Source of the DNA: Actinomycetota bacterium
Lineage (GTDB): Bacteria > Actinomycetota > Actinomycetes > Nanopelagicales > Nanopelagicaceae
NCBI GenBank assembly: GCA_009701575.1
Contig: WLJX01000011.1
Span: 1-43,565, forward strand
DNA length: 43,565 bases
Reading direction: 5' to 3'
Part shown: one piece after another, positions 1 through 9,880 of the stretch
Layout of the letters: each line of letters opens with the position of its first letter
Position numbering within the stretch: position 1 is the first letter of the stretch
Notes under the pieces: model-generated
The model's input: only the letters and a program-made list of their open reading frames with translations
Databases searched by the model: none
Told to the model about the DNA's origin: nothing
Translations under genes and position numbers: made by a program

Positions 1-1079
1 TTAAACCTAAATTCCACTACATCGCCATCGGACATTACATATTCCTTGCCTTCCATTCGAACCTTGCCACGGGCCTTGGCTTCCGCCATAGAACCAGCGC
101 CAATTAAATCGTTAAATGCAACGATTTCGGCCTTAATGAAACCTTTTTGGAAATCGGTGTGTATTACACCGGCCGCTACTGGTGCGGTATCTCCTTTGTG
201 AATAGTCCAAGCACGTGTTTCTTTTGGACCCGCAGTTAAATAAGTTTGCAAACCTAAAGTATTAAATCCAATTCGAGCCAAGGTTGCAAGACCTGGCTCT
301 TCTAAACCAATTGCAGATAATAACTCCATTGCATCGGCATCATCTAATTCAGCAAGTTCGGCCTCAGTTTTAGCATCCAAGAAGATTGCTTCTGATGGCG
401 CAACCATTGCGGATAACTTCTTGCGAAGTTCAACATCGGCTAGTTCTGCAGCATCAACATTGAAAACATATAAGAATGGTTTTGCTGTCATCAAATGAAG
501 ATCAGCGATTAAAGTTAAATCAACCTTTGAGCCGTAAAGTAATTTGCCGGAATTTAAGATTTCCTGTGCTTGCTTTACCGCTTCAAGAACTGGCGCAACT
601 TCCTTCTTAATGCGCACTTCTTTCTCTAATCGGGGAACTGCTTTCTCAATTGTCTGTAAATCTGCAAGTCCGAGTTCGGTATTAATTACTTCGATGTCAG
701 AAGCTGGATCAACAAATGCGGCGGCTCGTTCACCTTCGCGCATTACATTCTCGTCGTTGAAAACTCGGATGACCTGACAGATTGCATCGGTCTCGCGAAT
801 GTTTGCAAGAAATTTATTCCCAAGTCCAGCGCCTTCGGATGCACCCTTAACAATTCCGGCGATATCAACAAAGGAGACAACGGCTGGCAGGATTTTTTCT
901 GAGCCGAAGATTTCGGCAAGTTTAGGAAGGCGGGCATCTGGAACGCCGACCATTCCAACATTTGGCTCGATAGTTGCGAAGGGGTAGTTCGCCGCTAGAA
1001 CGTTGTTCTTGGTCAGAGCGTTAAAAAGGGTCGATTTGCCCACATTTGGCAGTCCGACAATTCCAATAGAGAGGCTCAC
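1..1079 (-). CDS. ychF: Redox-regulated ATPase YchF (OLA1 family), 3' end cut by window edge
   Basis: This is a universally conserved Obg-related P-loop ATPase that binds ribosomes and is linked to stress responses. Reading leftward from GTG at 1079, the protein opens with a G1 loop GLPNVGKST at about residues 9-17, followed by the conserved NYPFATIEPN stretch and a DxxG motif in a VDIAG context. At the G4 position, where YchF proteins have NxxE rather than NKxD, this one reads NVDA. The C-terminal TGS domain ends in DGDVVEFRF at the window edge; the family normally ends a few residues later, so only the last codons are missing. No Shine-Dalgarno sequence is visible before the GTG. It is divergent from rmuC with 51 bp between. 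The identification is firm. Confidence 0.95.
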   Translation of the reverse strand, partial: MSLSIGIVGLPNVGKSTLFNALTKNNVLAANYPFATIEPNVGMVGVPDARLPKLAEIFGSEKILPAVVSFVDIAGIVKGASEGAGLGNKFLANIRETDAICQVIRVFNDENVMREGERAAAFVDPASDIEVINTELGLADLQTIEKAVPRLEKEVRIKKEVAPVLEAVKQAQEILNSGKLLYGSKVDLTLIADLHLMTAKPFLYVFNVDAAELADVELRKKLSAMVAPSEAIFLDAKTEAELAELDDADAMELLSAIGLEEPGLATLARIGFNTLGLQTYLTAGPKETRAWTIHKGDTAPVAAGVIHTDFQKGFIKAEIVAFNDLIGAGSMAEAKARGKVRMEGKEYVMSDGDVVEFRF

Positions 1080-1130
1080 AAGGAGTAGAGCCTACGGGGG
1101 TTTGTCAGTGCTTCCTGCCACGATACGGGC

Positions 1131-2285
1131 ATGGATGTAATTTTGGGCGTAATAATCGGGCTGGCTGTCGGCGCTCTCATTGGATTTCTCGTCAAAAGTG
1201 GGAGATCTAATACGGATTCGGCTGATAATCCACTAATTAAAGATCTTAAATCAGAGTTAGAACGCGAGCGAAATTCGACTGCCGCCGCAACAAAACTAAC
1301 TGATGAGTTAGAGACGATGAAGAAGACCGTTGAAAAGTTAACTGAGGCCGCTGGTGCCGCAGATCTGCGCCGAGTTCGCGCCGAAACTGAGATTACCGAG
1401 CAAGTTAAATCAATGGCTTCACATAATGAAAATTTAGTTAAGCAAACCCGCGCGATTGCCGGCGCTCTTGCAAGCTCTCAAACCCGAGGAAAATTTGGCG
1501 AAGCCCATCTTGAAAAATTATTGGAGAGCGCTGGTCTAATTGAGAATGAACATTTCACTAGACAATCTGCATCTGAAAAAATTGGTGACTCTGGCGCTAT
1601 TCCGGATGTAACAATAAATATGCCTGGTGGCAGCGTTATTTATATTGACTCCAAATTTCCCTTCCAGAGATTTTACGAGGCCTTTGAAACTGAAGATGAT
1701 GTTCTGCGCAAAGAATTATTGGTTGAACATTCAAAAGATTTGTTGGCCCATATCCAAGCGCTCTCAAAGCGCAATTATGCCGAGCGCGGACCATCACCAG
1801 ATTTCGTAATACTTTACGCACCAATCGATGCAATCTTCATTGAAGCGGTCAAAGCGATTCCTGACTTCCTTGAAACCTCATTCCGTCTAGGTGTAACAAT
1901 TGCTACGCCAACATCAATGATGGCGCTACTTCGCACCGTCGGTTATTTGTTTAGTCGAAATCGCGTTGCCGCAAATGCTGAAGAGATTCAGAGTCTGGCA
2001 GTTAAGTTCTTGCGCGATGTCTCATCGCTGCACGACAAGATTGTGACTGTTGGCGATCGGTTAAAGAGCACGCTTAAGGCTTACAACGACATGATTCCTA
2101 CCGCCGAAACTACGGTACTTAGCGCAGCGAAGAAGATGAAGTCTCTCGATGTTTCTGGGAAACCGCTAAAGGCTTTCCCTGAGGTATCCGAAAACTTGCG
2201 AGTTCTTGAGAGTAAATTAGCCTTGGATGCGCCAGAAGATTTTATTGAGGTCGAAGAGATTTCAGATGAGGATGACGAGAAATGA
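1131..2285 (+). CDS. rmuC: DNA recombination protein RmuC
   Basis: The 384-residue protein has an N-terminal membrane anchor (about residues 3-20), a long charged coiled coil (about 30-130), and the RmuC domain with GKFGEAHLEKLL and IDSKFPFQRF. RmuC carries a predicted PD-(D/E)xK-type nuclease fold and limits inversions at short inverted repeats; the enzymatic activity is inferred from fold. The C-terminus is acidic. Its stop overlaps the next start by 4 bp (ATGA at 2282-2285), so it is probably translationally coupled to the DUF6542 membrane protein. The ATG at 1131 is the first start consistent with the membrane anchor. Confidence 0.9.
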   Translation: MDVILGVIIGLAVGALIGFLVKSGRSNTDSADNPLIKDLKSELERERNSTAAATKLTDELETMKKTVEKLTEAAGAADLRRVRAETEITEQVKSMASHNENLVKQTRAIAGALASSQTRGKFGEAHLEKLLESAGLIENEHFTRQSASEKIGDSGAIPDVTINMPGGSVIYIDSKFPFQRFYEAFETEDDVLRKELLVEHSKDLLAHIQALSKRNYAERGPSPDFVILYAPIDAIFIEAVKAIPDFLETSFRLGVTIATPTSMMALLRTVGYLFSRNRVAANAEEIQSLAVKFLRDVSSLHDKIVTVGDRLKSTLKAYNDMIPTAETTVLSAAKKMKSLDVSGKPLKAFPEVSENLRVLESKLALDAPEDFIEVEEISDEDDEK

Positions 2286-2692
2286 GTAACTCCTTGGATG
2301 CAGTTAGATCAAAGGCGGTTAAAGGTCGAGGCCTTACCGTGCCCGGTGTGGTTATCCTGCAATCTCTACTTATCTTTATCTTTGAAGTACTTGAATACAC
2401 AGTTACAAAAGTCGGTTTCTTTACTGGCCTTGCTATTTTAGTTTCATTTCTAGGTGGTCTATACCTTGGACGTCCTGGAACTTCTTTTGCAAACGCTGTA
2501 AATCCACCAATCGCCCTCTTATTTTCAACGCTATTTATTATGGCAACAATCGGCGGTACTGGCTTTGCACCTTCGAAGGTTGGGCTCGAACTAATTTCCA
2601 CTCTATCGGCTGTAGCACCTTGGTTAATCACCGGAGCAGTTATTGCCTGGGCTGCGCACTTTGCACTTTTGCGCAAATATTCACGCCAATAA
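2282..2692 (+). CDS. DUF6542-family membrane protein
   Basis: This 136-residue protein has a short basic N-terminus with the GRGLTVPGVV motif typical of DUF6542, then about four hydrophobic helices and a basic C-terminal tail. The family is actinobacterial and of unknown function, commonly sited near ychF, ispH and xseA as here. The start overlaps the rmuC stop by 4 bp. The stop codon (2690-2692) abuts the stop of the convergent ispH gene (2693) with no spacer. The family assignment is from remembered motif and context; the function is unknown. Confidence 0.7.
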   Translation: MSNSLDAVRSKAVKGRGLTVPGVVILQSLLIFIFEVLEYTVTKVGFFTGLAILVSFLGGLYLGRPGTSFANAVNPPIALLFSTLFIMATIGGTGFAPSKVGLELISTLSAVAPWLITGAVIAWAAHFALLRKYSRQ

Positions 2693-3649
2693 TTACAGTT
2701 TTTGCGCTGCTTTTAAATCCTTGCGAAGCTCTGGTGGAATCGAAAACAAGAGATGCTCTTCCATTGCAGTAACAGTCTCAACATCACCATATCCACGCTT
2801 TGCTAACTCCTTCAACAAATCTTGAACTAAAATCTCTGGAACTGAAGCGCCACTAGATACGCCAATTACTTCAACTCCATCAAACCATTCATCTTTAACT
2901 TCCGCGGCATAATCAATTAGGTAAGCAGCTTTTGTGCCGTATTCAAGGGCAACTTCAACTAGGCGAACTGAGTTTGAAGAGTTCCTAGAACCAACGATTA
3001 AAACCAAATCTGCTTTAGGCGAAATCTCTTTTATTGCTACTTGGCGATTCTGAGTTGCATAGCAAATGTCATCACTCGGTGGATCAATCAAATTTGGAAA
3101 GCGCTTCTTAAGGGCTGCAACCGTAGTTAACGTTTCATCAACGCTTAGCGTGGTCTGAGAAAGCCAAGCCACTTTATTTTCATCTGGCACTTTTATTTCA
3201 TCGATACCATCAACGCCATCAACCAAGATAATTCGATCTGGAGCTTCGCCAGCAGTTCCCTCAACTTCTTCGTGACCTTCATGGCCAATTAATAAAATAG
3301 TTAAATCGTCAGCTGCAAATCGTTTAACTTCATGATGAACCTTTGTTACAAGCGGACAAGTTGCATCAATAGTTTTTAAATTTCGTTGGGCGGCACTTTC
3401 ATGAACCGCAGGTGAGACGCCGTGAGCCGAGAAAATAACGGTCTGGCCCTCTGGAACTTCATCATTTTCAGATACAAAAATTGCGCCGCGGGCTTCAAGA
3501 GTTGAGACCACATGCTTGTTATGGACGATCTCTTTACGGACATAGACCGGGGCGGCATATAGATCCAGCGCTTTCTCAACGGTGACAACCGCGCGATCAA
3601 CACCTGCGCAATATCCACGAGGAGCCGCCAGTAAGACCCGTTTTCCCAT
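2693..3649 (-). CDS. ispH: 4-hydroxy-3-methylbut-2-enyl diphosphate reductase
   Basis: IspH is the last enzyme of the MEP isoprenoid pathway, reducing HMBPP to IPP and DMAPP with a [4Fe-4S] cluster. The 318-residue protein shows the three cluster cysteines in PRGYCAGV (Cys14), DATCPLV and [10 protein letters not shown], plus the active-site region [10 protein letters not shown]. The length is normal for the family. The ATG at 3649 lies 6 nt after a TAGGAT box at 3656-3661, so the transcript may be leaderless. The gene is divergent from xseA across only 38 bp. Isoprenoid units made here feed the cis-prenyltransferase encoded at 9056-9862. Confidence 0.97.
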   Translation of the reverse strand: MGKRVLLAAPRGYCAGVDRAVVTVEKALDLYAAPVYVRKEIVHNKHVVSTLEARGAIFVSENDEVPEGQTVIFSAHGVSPAVHESAAQRNLKTIDATCPLVTKVHHEVKRFAADDLTILLIGHEGHEEVEGTAGEAPDRIILVDGVDGIDEIKVPDENKVAWLSQTTLSVDETLTTVAALKKRFPNLIDPPSDDICYATQNRQVAIKEISPKADLVLIVGSRNSSNSVRLVEVALEYGTKAAYLIDYAAEVKDEWFDGVEVIGVSSGASVPEILVQDLLKELAKRGYGDVETVTAMEEHLLFSIPPELRKDLKAAQKL

Positions 3650-3655
3650 TTCCCA

Positions 3656-3681
3656 ATCCTAATTGGTAAGCCGATTACTAT
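3656..3681. promoter_or_regulatory. Back-to-back -10 boxes for ispH and xseA
   Basis: The 38-bp gap between ispH and xseA contains TAGGAT (minus strand, 3656-3661) 6 nt before the ispH ATG and TACTAT (plus strand, 3676-3681) 6 nt before the xseA GTG. Neither start has a clear Shine-Dalgarno sequence at normal spacing. Both genes therefore look leaderless, with overlapping divergent promoters. This is inferred from sequence only. Confidence 0.5.
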
Positions 3682-3687
3682 CGACTC

Positions 3688-4902
3688 GTGCCAGATCCTT
3701 CGCAATCTTCTTTTACTTCCGTGACGCCATTTAGCGTCCGTGCCATATCTGAACGCATCGGTGCCATCGTTGATTCCCTCGACGAGGTCTGGATCGAAGG
3801 CGAGCTCTCTGAAATAAATGTAAGGCCCGGTTCGCCAACAATTTTTATGCGCCTTCGAGACACCAGCGCAGATATGAGTATTTCAGTTCGTTGCTTCAAA
3901 AACGTATTTGATTCAATTGCACCGCTAGAGCAGAACGCCCGAGTTGTTATTCGCTCAAAGCCAACTTGGTGGACTAAAAATGGTTCGCTCTCATTTAATA
4001 TTTCCGAGATTCGCCAAGTGGGCGTTGGTGAATTAATGGCACGCCTCGAGGCCCTTAAGAATTTATTAGCAGCGGAAGGTCTCTTTGATTTGGGGCGTAA
4101 GAAGCCACTGCCATTTTTACCAAATGTGGTCGGACTGATTTGTGGTCGCAATAGCGATGCCGGAAAAGATGTAGTTGAGAATGCAAAACGTCGTTGGCCA
4201 GGTGTGCAATTTGAAATACGTGAAGTCGCAGTTGCAAATGCAGCGGCGGTTTCTGAAGTGAGCGCAGCACTGCTTGATCTTGAAGCTAATCCAAACGTTG
4301 ATGTAATTATCATTACCAGAGGCGGTGGCTCCTTTGAAGATCTACTTCCATTCTCGGATGAATCTCTTCTCCGCTTAGTCGCTAGTTGCAAAACTCCAAT
4401 TATTAGTGCAATTGGTCATGAGAAAGATTCACCTCTTCTTGATTTAGTTGCAGATTGGCGCGCTTCTACGCCAACAGATGCCGGAAAACGAGTGGTCCCA
4501 GATATGGATGAAGAGTTAGCTCGAATTTCTAATCTACAAGATCGCACTAATCGATTTATCCAAAACCGAATTGATTTTGAAATTTCAAAGATTTCGGGCT
4601 TTATGGAGCGCCAAATAATGCGCGAACCCCAAACCATAATTACTACCCGCCTTGAAATCATTAAAGGCTTTGTTGCCCGTTCGCATCGCGCCATGAGCGG
4701 CGCACTTGCAATCGCCAAAGAAGAAATTAGCGGCCTTCGAACTCAAGTTCGCACCCTCTCGCCACAAGCAACCTTGGACCGTGGCTATTCGGTAGTCCAG
4801 AAGAGCGATGGCTCGGTTGTTCGCACTGCAAGTGAATTAAAGTCCGGCGACAAACTTCGATTGCGATTGGCGCATGGCGAAGTTAACGCAATTACGGAGT
4901 AG
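3688..4902 (+). CDS. xseA: Exodeoxyribonuclease VII large subunit
   Basis: XseA is the catalytic subunit of exonuclease VII, which degrades single-stranded DNA with the small subunit XseB. The 404-residue protein has an N-terminal OB-fold (about residues 10-105), the catalytic domain with GLICGRNSDAGKDV and IITRGGGSFEDLLPF, the conserved ISAIGHEKD motif, a helical middle region, and a C-terminal SPQATLDRGYSVV segment typical of the family. It uses a GTG start at 3688. xseB follows 9 bp downstream. The identification is firm. Confidence 0.96.
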   Translation: MPDPSQSSFTSVTPFSVRAISERIGAIVDSLDEVWIEGELSEINVRPGSPTIFMRLRDTSADMSISVRCFKNVFDSIAPLEQNARVVIRSKPTWWTKNGSLSFNISEIRQVGVGELMARLEALKNLLAAEGLFDLGRKKPLPFLPNVVGLICGRNSDAGKDVVENAKRRWPGVQFEIREVAVANAAAVSEVSAALLDLEANPNVDVIIITRGGGSFEDLLPFSDESLLRLVASCKTPIISAIGHEKDSPLLDLVADWRASTPTDAGKRVVPDMDEELARISNLQDRTNRFIQNRIDFEISKISGFMERQIMREPQTIITTRLEIIKGFVARSHRAMSGALAIAKEEISGLRTQVRTLSPQATLDRGYSVVQKSDGSVVRTASELKSGDKLRLRLAHGEVNAITE

Positions 4903-4911
4903 ATTACGAAT

Positions 4912-5124
4912 ATGGCTGCAGCTAAAGACCCGAAAAAATTAAGCTATGAAGAAGCCCGCGATGAATTAGCCGAGGTGGTTTCTACCCTCGAGTCTGGCCA
5001 ATCAACTCTTGAAGAATCGCTAGCGCTCTGGGAGCGCGGTGAAGAGCTTGCAAAGATTTGTCAGCGCTGGCTTGATGGCGCCAAAGCAAAACTTGCAGCA
5101 GCAAAGTCAGAATCTGAAAAGTAA
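4912..5124 (+). CDS. xseB: Exodeoxyribonuclease VII small subunit
   Basis: This 70-residue helical protein contains the XseB signature LSYEEARDELAEVV, then LESGQSTLEESLALWERGEELA, which forms the helical hairpin that binds the XseA stalk. It lies 9 bp after xseA, the usual arrangement. Its TAA stop at 5122-5124 is followed immediately by the ATG of the fumarase gene at 5125, so xseA, xseB and the fumarase gene very probably form one operon. The size is normal for the family. Confidence 0.95.
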   Translation: MAAAKDPKKLSYEEARDELAEVVSTLESGQSTLEESLALWERGEELAKICQRWLDGAKAKLAAAKSESEK

Positions 5125-6777
5125 ATGCCAGAATTTAATTACAGCGATCTTTTGCCAATTGGGCCAGATAAAACTAAGTATCGCTTGGTTTCAACTGAAG
5201 GGGTATCAACTTTTTCTGCTGATGGTGCAGAATTCTTAAAAGTCACACCAGAAGCAATAGAGAAGTTAACTGCCGAAGCAATTCACGATATCAATCATTA
5301 TCTGCGCGAAGAACACTTGGCCCAGCTTGCTTCGATTTTGAAGGATCCAGAGGCATCACCAAATGATCGCTTCGTAGCCCTAGATCTTTTAAAGAATGCG
5401 AATATTTCAGCAGGTGGAGTTCTGCCTATGTGTCAGGACACTGGAACTGCGCTAATTATGGGAAAGAAGGGTCAGCGCGTTCTAACTTCCGCCGACGATG
5501 CCGAATCAATTTCAAAAGGTGTGTATGACGCATATACAACGCTTAATCTTCGCTATTCACAGTTAGCTCCAATAAATACTTGGGAAGAGAAGAACACCGG
5601 AAACAATCTGCCAGCACAGGTAGAAATTTATTCAGATTTCCAGCACTCAGATGAATACAACTTCCTATTCATCGCCAAGGGTGGCGGTAGTGCAAATAAA
5701 TCATTCCTATATCAAGAGACGAAAGCAGTTTTAAATCCAACTTCATTTATAAATTGGTTAGATGAAAAACTTCGCTCCATCGGCACCGCAGCTTGCCCGC
5801 CGTACCACTTAGCAATTGTTATTGGTGGAACCAGCGCAGAGCACACTGTTAAAACCGCAAAGCTTGCCAGCACGCATTACTTAGATGAACTACCTCGAAG
5901 TGGAGATGCTAAAACTGGCCATGGTTTTCGCGATGTTGAATTAGAAGCGAAGGTTCTCGAACTAACTCGCACCCTAGGAATTGGCGCTCAATTCGGTGGA
6001 AAATATTTCTGTCACGATGTTCGTGTAGTGCGGCTTCCGCGCCATGGCGCATCACTTCCAATTTCGATTGCGGTTTCATGTTCAGCAGATCGCCAGGCCA
6101 AGGCCAAGATCACTAAAGAGGGCATCTTCCTTGAGGTTTTAGAGCGCGATCCTGCGCACTTCCTGCCGGATACAACCGATGAACATCTCGACGATAACGT
6201 TGTAAATATAGATTTGAATCAGCCAATGGCAGAAGTTCTAAAAGAACTATCTAAGTACCCAATCAAGACTCGCCTCTCCTTAAATGGAACGCTGATTGTG
6301 GCTCGCGATTTGGCACATGCCAAGATAAAAGAGCTATTGGATTCCGGTAAAGAACTTCCACAATATTTAAAGGATCACGCCATCTATTACGCAGGTCCGG
6401 CCAAAACTCCTGCTGGCTATGCATCTGGTTCATTTGGACCAACAACCGCAGGACGTATGGATTCATATGTCGATCAATTCCAGAAGGCTGGCGCCTCAAT
6501 GATTATGTTGGCAAAGGGAAATCGCTCTAAAGCGGTTACTGATGCCTGTAAAAATAATGGTGGCTTCTACCTTGGATCTATCGGTGGACCGGCCGCAAGA
6601 CTTGCTCAAGATTGCATTACTAAGGTCGAGGTTTTGGATTATGAAGAGCTAGGAATGGAAGCGGTTTGGAAGATCGAAGTACGAGATTTTCCAGCATTTA
6701 TTGTTGTCGACGATAAGGGAAATGATTTCTTTGCCGAGACCTCTAAACCAATAAGTATTGGTAGAGCACCTAATTAA
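5125..6777 (+). CDS. Class I (iron-sulfur) fumarate hydratase
   Basis: This 550-residue enzyme interconverts fumarate and malate in the TCA cycle. Three cysteines sit where class I fumarases bind the [4Fe-4S] cluster: Cys103 in [10 protein letters not shown], Cys224 in TAACPPYH and Cys319 in VSCSADRQ, closely matching the spacing in E. coli FumA. The C-terminal beta region contains [16 protein letters not shown] and [12 protein letters not shown]. The N- and C-terminal domains are fused in one chain. Many actinobacteria use class II fumarase instead, so the oxygen-sensitive class I enzyme is worth noting. The start directly follows the xseB stop. Confidence 0.93.
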   Translation: MPEFNYSDLLPIGPDKTKYRLVSTEGVSTFSADGAEFLKVTPEAIEKLTAEAIHDINHYLREEHLAQLASILKDPEASPNDRFVALDLLKNANISAGGVLPMCQDTGTALIMGKKGQRVLTSADDAESISKGVYDAYTTLNLRYSQLAPINTWEEKNTGNNLPAQVEIYSDFQHSDEYNFLFIAKGGGSANKSFLYQETKAVLNPTSFINWLDEKLRSIGTAACPPYHLAIVIGGTSAEHTVKTAKLASTHYLDELPRSGDAKTGHGFRDVELEAKVLELTRTLGIGAQFGGKYFCHDVRVVRLPRHGASLPISIAVSCSADRQAKAKITKEGIFLEVLERDPAHFLPDTTDEHLDDNVVNIDLNQPMAEVLKELSKYPIKTRLSLNGTLIVARDLAHAKIKELLDSGKELPQYLKDHAIYYAGPAKTPAGYASGSFGPTTAGRMDSYVDQFQKAGASMIMLAKGNRSKAVTDACKNNGGFYLGSIGGPAARLAQDCITKVEVLDYEELGMEAVWKIEVRDFPAFIVVDDKGNDFFAETSKPISIGRAPN

Positions 6778-6791
6778 TTCTTAAGCCTTTT

Positions 6792-7382
6792 TTAGTAGTA
6801 ATTGGAGCGCTGTTTTTTCCAGAGCGCATTACAAGGGGTCTGGTATCTGGCCTTGATATATGACAGCCCCCATTTAATCTGGGTGACCGGGTTGGTCCGC
6901 CAATCAGTTGAAATTATCTCCATCTTTATCGCCGGCAACGCTTGTGGAATTCCATGGGCGCCGCTTCGATAATTGTGGGCCCGGAAATTCCAGTGGCTCT
7001 CGCCATTCCATAGTTTGGTTAGGCAGGTAAATTGTCTGGTGTTATCCCACTTCTTATATTTAGAGGTCGAACTGGAAATCAATTCTTTGGCAACGCTCTT
7101 TGCGCCTTTAGGAGTCTTGGCCATTTCAACTTGGCGAGCGGCGAGCGAAACTAGCGCGATTGCACTGGCATCTACCGAGGCCACGCCATTTAGATCAAGA
7201 GTGATTCCATTTTCGGAAGGGGCTGGGTTTTCCGGAGCGACAGTCAGGGCCGGCAAGTTATCTGGAACTGAGACAAATTGGTCGAAATTACCTTGAGCGT
7301 ACGTTGTATCTACAGACCCAATAAAGACAATAAAGAAGGCGGTGCTAAGAACCAGCCTGGTCGATCTAAAAATCTTGTTCAT
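6792..7382 (-). CDS. Secreted lytic-transglycosylase-like protein
   Basis: This is a 196-residue exported protein: basic N-terminus, hydrophobic core to about residue 28, and likely signal cleavage near TYAQ-G. A linker of about 80 residues is followed by a C-terminal domain with a transglycosylase-like motif, LWNGESHWN (candidate catalytic Glu128), then GAHGIPQALP and WRTNPVTQIKWGLSYIKARY. These match small actinobacterial SLT or Rpf-like cell-wall enzymes. Two cysteines (in FTCL and TPCN) could form a disulfide. A strong Shine-Dalgarno (GAAAGGAGG) precedes the ATG, unlike many genes here. The enzyme class is likely; activity is inferred. A structured leader lies upstream. Confidence 0.75.
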   Translation of the reverse strand: MNKIFRSTRLVLSTAFFIVFIGSVDTTYAQGNFDQFVSVPDNLPALTVAPENPAPSENGITLDLNGVASVDASAIALVSLAARQVEMAKTPKGAKSVAKELISSSTSKYKKWDNTRQFTCLTKLWNGESHWNFRAHNYRSGAHGIPQALPAIKMEIISTDWRTNPVTQIKWGLSYIKARYQTPCNALWKKQRSNYY

Positions 7383-7410
7383 GTCACCCCTCCTTTCTCA
7401 CCTATCAATT

Positions 7411-7510
7411 AAATTCCCGCCTTTTCGGGCAAGAAGCACCCGCCCGACATGGGCTAGTGACTTGGGGGAAGGACAAAACCATCGCATCCGAGAAGAGCTC
7501 GGGCAAATTT
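7411..7510 (-). promoter_or_regulatory. Candidate structured 5' leader RNA of the transglycosylase-like gene
   Basis: The 248-bp gap upstream of the gene contains a compact GC-richer block bounded by a pairing between 7500-7510 and 7411-7419: in RNA orientation, AAATT and CCCG pair with CGGG and AATTT, with a 2-nt bulge. Inside are GCCC/GGGC (7451-7454 with 7442-7445) and a CCGAG/CTCGG hairpin (7488-7502). The closing CGGG can instead pair with CCCG at 7426-7429, so two exclusive folds exist about 20 nt before the ribosome binding site. I do not recognise a known riboswitch. In addition, ATGTCCG (plus strand) occurs twice 18 bp apart, at 7585-7591 and 7603-7609. Confidence 0.4.
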
Positions 7511-7630
7511 AAAGGCGTGTGAGTCGCAAAAAAGATAATAATCACAGTAAAGGGGCTATCTAAAAGTGCAGGTCAGATAGAGTGATGTCCGATATATCAG
7601 TTATGTCCGTTACCTAATTTTGCTGGCTTT

Positions 7631-8953
7631 TTACTGGCTGAAGTTGACTGGCTCCTCCAGCATTTCAGTCACCAAGGCGGCAATTGGCGAGCGCTCTGAC
7701 CTGGTCAGAGTGATGTGGGCGAAGAGTGGATGACCTTTTAGGGACTCGACAACGGCGACGACACCGTCATGACGCCCAACTCGCAAGTTATCTCGCTGTG
7801 CGACATCGTGCGTCAGGATCACTCTGGAGTTTTGGCCGATTCGAGAGAGAACTGTTAACAGAACTCCTCGCTCTAGCGACTGGGCTTCATCAACAATGAC
7901 GTAAGAGTCGTGAAGCGAGCGACCACGGATGTGGGTAAGGGGCAGAACTTCGATTAGTCCGCGATCAATAATTTCATCTATGACCTGTTGGCTGACCAGG
8001 GCGCCCAAAGTATCGAAGACTGCTTGGGCCCAAGGCGACATCTTCTCGTTCTCACTTCCTGGAAGGTAGCCAAGCTCTTGGCCGCCGACGGCATAAAGCG
8101 GGCGGAAGATTACAACTTTCTTATGTTGGCGCTTTTCTAGTACCGCTTCCAAGCCAGCGCTAAGTGCAAGCGCGCTCTTTCCGGTTCCAGCCCGACCGCC
8201 CAATGAAACTATTCCTACGTCATAATCTAAAAGTAGGTCTAGTGCGACTCGCTGTTCGGCGCTTCGGCCATGGAGACCAAAAGCGGAGCGATCCCCCCGA
8301 ACTAGTTGCAGCGATTTATCTGGAGTTACTCTGGCAAGTGCACTTCCCTTATCGGAGTGAAGAACAATTCCGGTATGGCATGGAAACTCTTTCCCCAAAT
8401 CATGAGCGACCTTGCCAACTTCATACAACGAATCAATAACGTTGCCGGCAACGCTTCCCTCAACCATTCCAGTCCAGCCACTTGTTAGCGCTAGTTCGGC
8501 CCGGTACTCCTCAGATTTAACGCCAACCGATGAGGCCTTAACTCGAAGCGGTAGATCCTTTGTAACTAGAACGACATCTCTTGATTCAGCCATCATATTT
8601 CTGGCGATCGAAAGGATTCGAGAGTCATTTGAGCCATCTCGCAAGAAGCCAGATGGCAGCGAAGAGGAATCAGAGTGATTTAATTCGACTCTAAGGGTGC
8701 CACCTAAATCATTTAACTTAATATCTTCATCTAGCCGCCCGTGATCAATCCGCAGATCATCAAGGGTGCGAAGAGCGGCGCGGGCAAAGTAACCAAGTTC
8801 AGGATGGTCGCGCTTTGTTTCTAACTCACCAATTACTGTGATTGGGATAATTACTTCATGTTCGGCAAATCTCGTAAGTGCCACGGGGTCTGCGAGCAAG
8901 ACGCTGGTATCTAATACATAGGTCATGCGCGGATTACGTGCGGAATCGGCCAA
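7631..8953 (-). CDS. PIN-PhoH family ATPase (PhoH2-like)
   Basis: This is a 440-residue fusion. The N-terminal PIN-type RNase domain begins [12 protein letters not shown] with acidic metal-binding residues (including [11 protein letters not shown]) and spans about residues 10-150. The C-terminal PhoH P-loop domain has Walker [13 protein letters not shown] and Walker B-like [11 protein letters not shown]. Mycobacterial PhoH2 proteins of this architecture act as RNA helicase/RNases; that role is inferred here. The listed start is TTG at 8953. An ATG at 8926 beginning MTYVLDTS is equally plausible, and neither has a Shine-Dalgarno sequence. The gene is separated from uppS upstream by about 100 bp. 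Confidence 0.9.
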   Translation of the reverse strand: MADSARNPRMTYVLDTSVLLADPVALTRFAEHEVIIPITVIGELETKRDHPELGYFARAALRTLDDLRIDHGRLDEDIKLNDLGGTLRVELNHSDSSSLPSGFLRDGSNDSRILSIARNMMAESRDVVLVTKDLPLRVKASSVGVKSEEYRAELALTSGWTGMVEGSVAGNVIDSLYEVGKVAHDLGKEFPCHTGIVLHSDKGSALARVTPDKSLQLVRGDRSAFGLHGRSAEQRVALDLLLDYDVGIVSLGGRAGTGKSALALSAGLEAVLEKRQHKKVVIFRPLYAVGGQELGYLPGSENEKMSPWAQAVFDTLGALVSQQVIDEIIDRGLIEVLPLTHIRGRSLHDSYVIVDEAQSLERGVLLTVLSRIGQNSRVILTHDVAQRDNLRVGRHDGVVAVVESLKGHPLFAHITLTRSERSPIAALVTEMLEEPVNFSQ

Positions 8954-9055
8954 TTGGCGCTCGCATTCTGTTTAGTTTTTATTAGGGGTACTTATGGCTA
9001 AAAGGTAAAACCTTGCGCCTATAGAACCCTTGCGACACGCTTAATTAAAAATGAA

Positions 9056-9862
9056 TTACTTACCAAATCTTCGGTTGCGTTGTGAAAAGGCGCGAAGGGC
9101 GCGAAGGAAATCAATTCGGCGAAAATCTGGCCAATAGGCCTCACAAAAATAGAACTCTGAGTGGGCGCTCTGCCAAAGCAAGAAGCCACCAAGGCGTTGT
9201 TCCCCAGAAGTACGGATTACTAGATCTGGATCAGGTAACCCTGCCGTATACAAATGGCGGCTTATTTCATCAACGTTGATTGAGTTAGCAATCTCAGATG
9301 CGCTCTTCCCGGAATTTGCAGGTGAGTTAATTAGAGATTTAACGGCATCTGCAATCTCACTTCGCCCGCCATATCCGATGGCCACATTTATGACGACGCC
9401 TTTAATTCCCTTGGTCTTGGCCGCAATATCGGTTAATTGCGCCGCTAGCTCTTTTGGCAGGAGCTCCATGGAACCTACTGGTCGGATTTCCCACCGTCTG
9501 CGATTAGCTAAATCATTAACGGTGTCACCGATTATTTTGAGAAGTGGTTCCAGTTCCTCGGCTGGCCTAGTTAGATTCTGATTCGATAAAAGCCAGATAG
9601 TTAAGACTTCAACCTTGCTCTCTTCACACCAATCAAGTAGATCAATAATTTTCTCGGCCCCAGCTTTATGGCCCCGGGAGCTTGAGATATCTCCATCGGT
9701 TGCCGGGTTCGCCTTTGACCATCTGCGATTGCCATCGAGAATAACTCCGATATGACGCGGGGTTTGTGCAAAGTCTAACTTAGAGAAAATCCGACGTTCA
9801 TAGAGCGGATATAGGACCGATTTAATTACGGGCTTTATTAGCCCCTTAATTGAATTAGCCAT
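9056..9862 (-). CDS. uppS: cis-Isoprenyl diphosphate synthase (UppS family)
   Basis: This 268-residue enzyme condenses IPP onto allylic diphosphates to make polyprenyl carriers for cell-wall synthesis. The pyrophosphate-binding motif HIGVILDGNRRW holds the catalytic Asp43. SNQNLTRP, GYGGRSEI and the C-terminal RTSGEQRLGGFLLWQSAHSE with YWPDF complete the family signature. Actinobacteria often have one long-chain and one short-chain (Z-farnesyl) synthase; which this is cannot be read with confidence. It is the last gene of an apparent operon with the small membrane protein, SURF1 and DUF3817 genes. Confidence 0.95.
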   Translation of the reverse strand: MANSIKGLIKPVIKSVLYPLYERRIFSKLDFAQTPRHIGVILDGNRRWSKANPATDGDISSSRGHKAGAEKIIDLLDWCEESKVEVLTIWLLSNQNLTRPAEELEPLLKIIGDTVNDLANRRRWEIRPVGSMELLPKELAAQLTDIAAKTKGIKGVVINVAIGYGGRSEIADAVKSLINSPANSGKSASEIANSINVDEISRHLYTAGLPDPDLVIRTSGEQRLGGFLLWQSAHSEFYFCEAYWPDFRRIDFLRALRAFSQRNRRFGK

Positions 9863-9880
9863 GAAGTTAAATTATGGAAC

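Noticed and set aside
7383-7630. c-di-AMP (ydaO) riboswitch before a cell-wall enzyme
   Set aside because: The position suggested it, but I could not find the conserved segments of that class on the transcribed strand. I kept only the claim of a structured leader.
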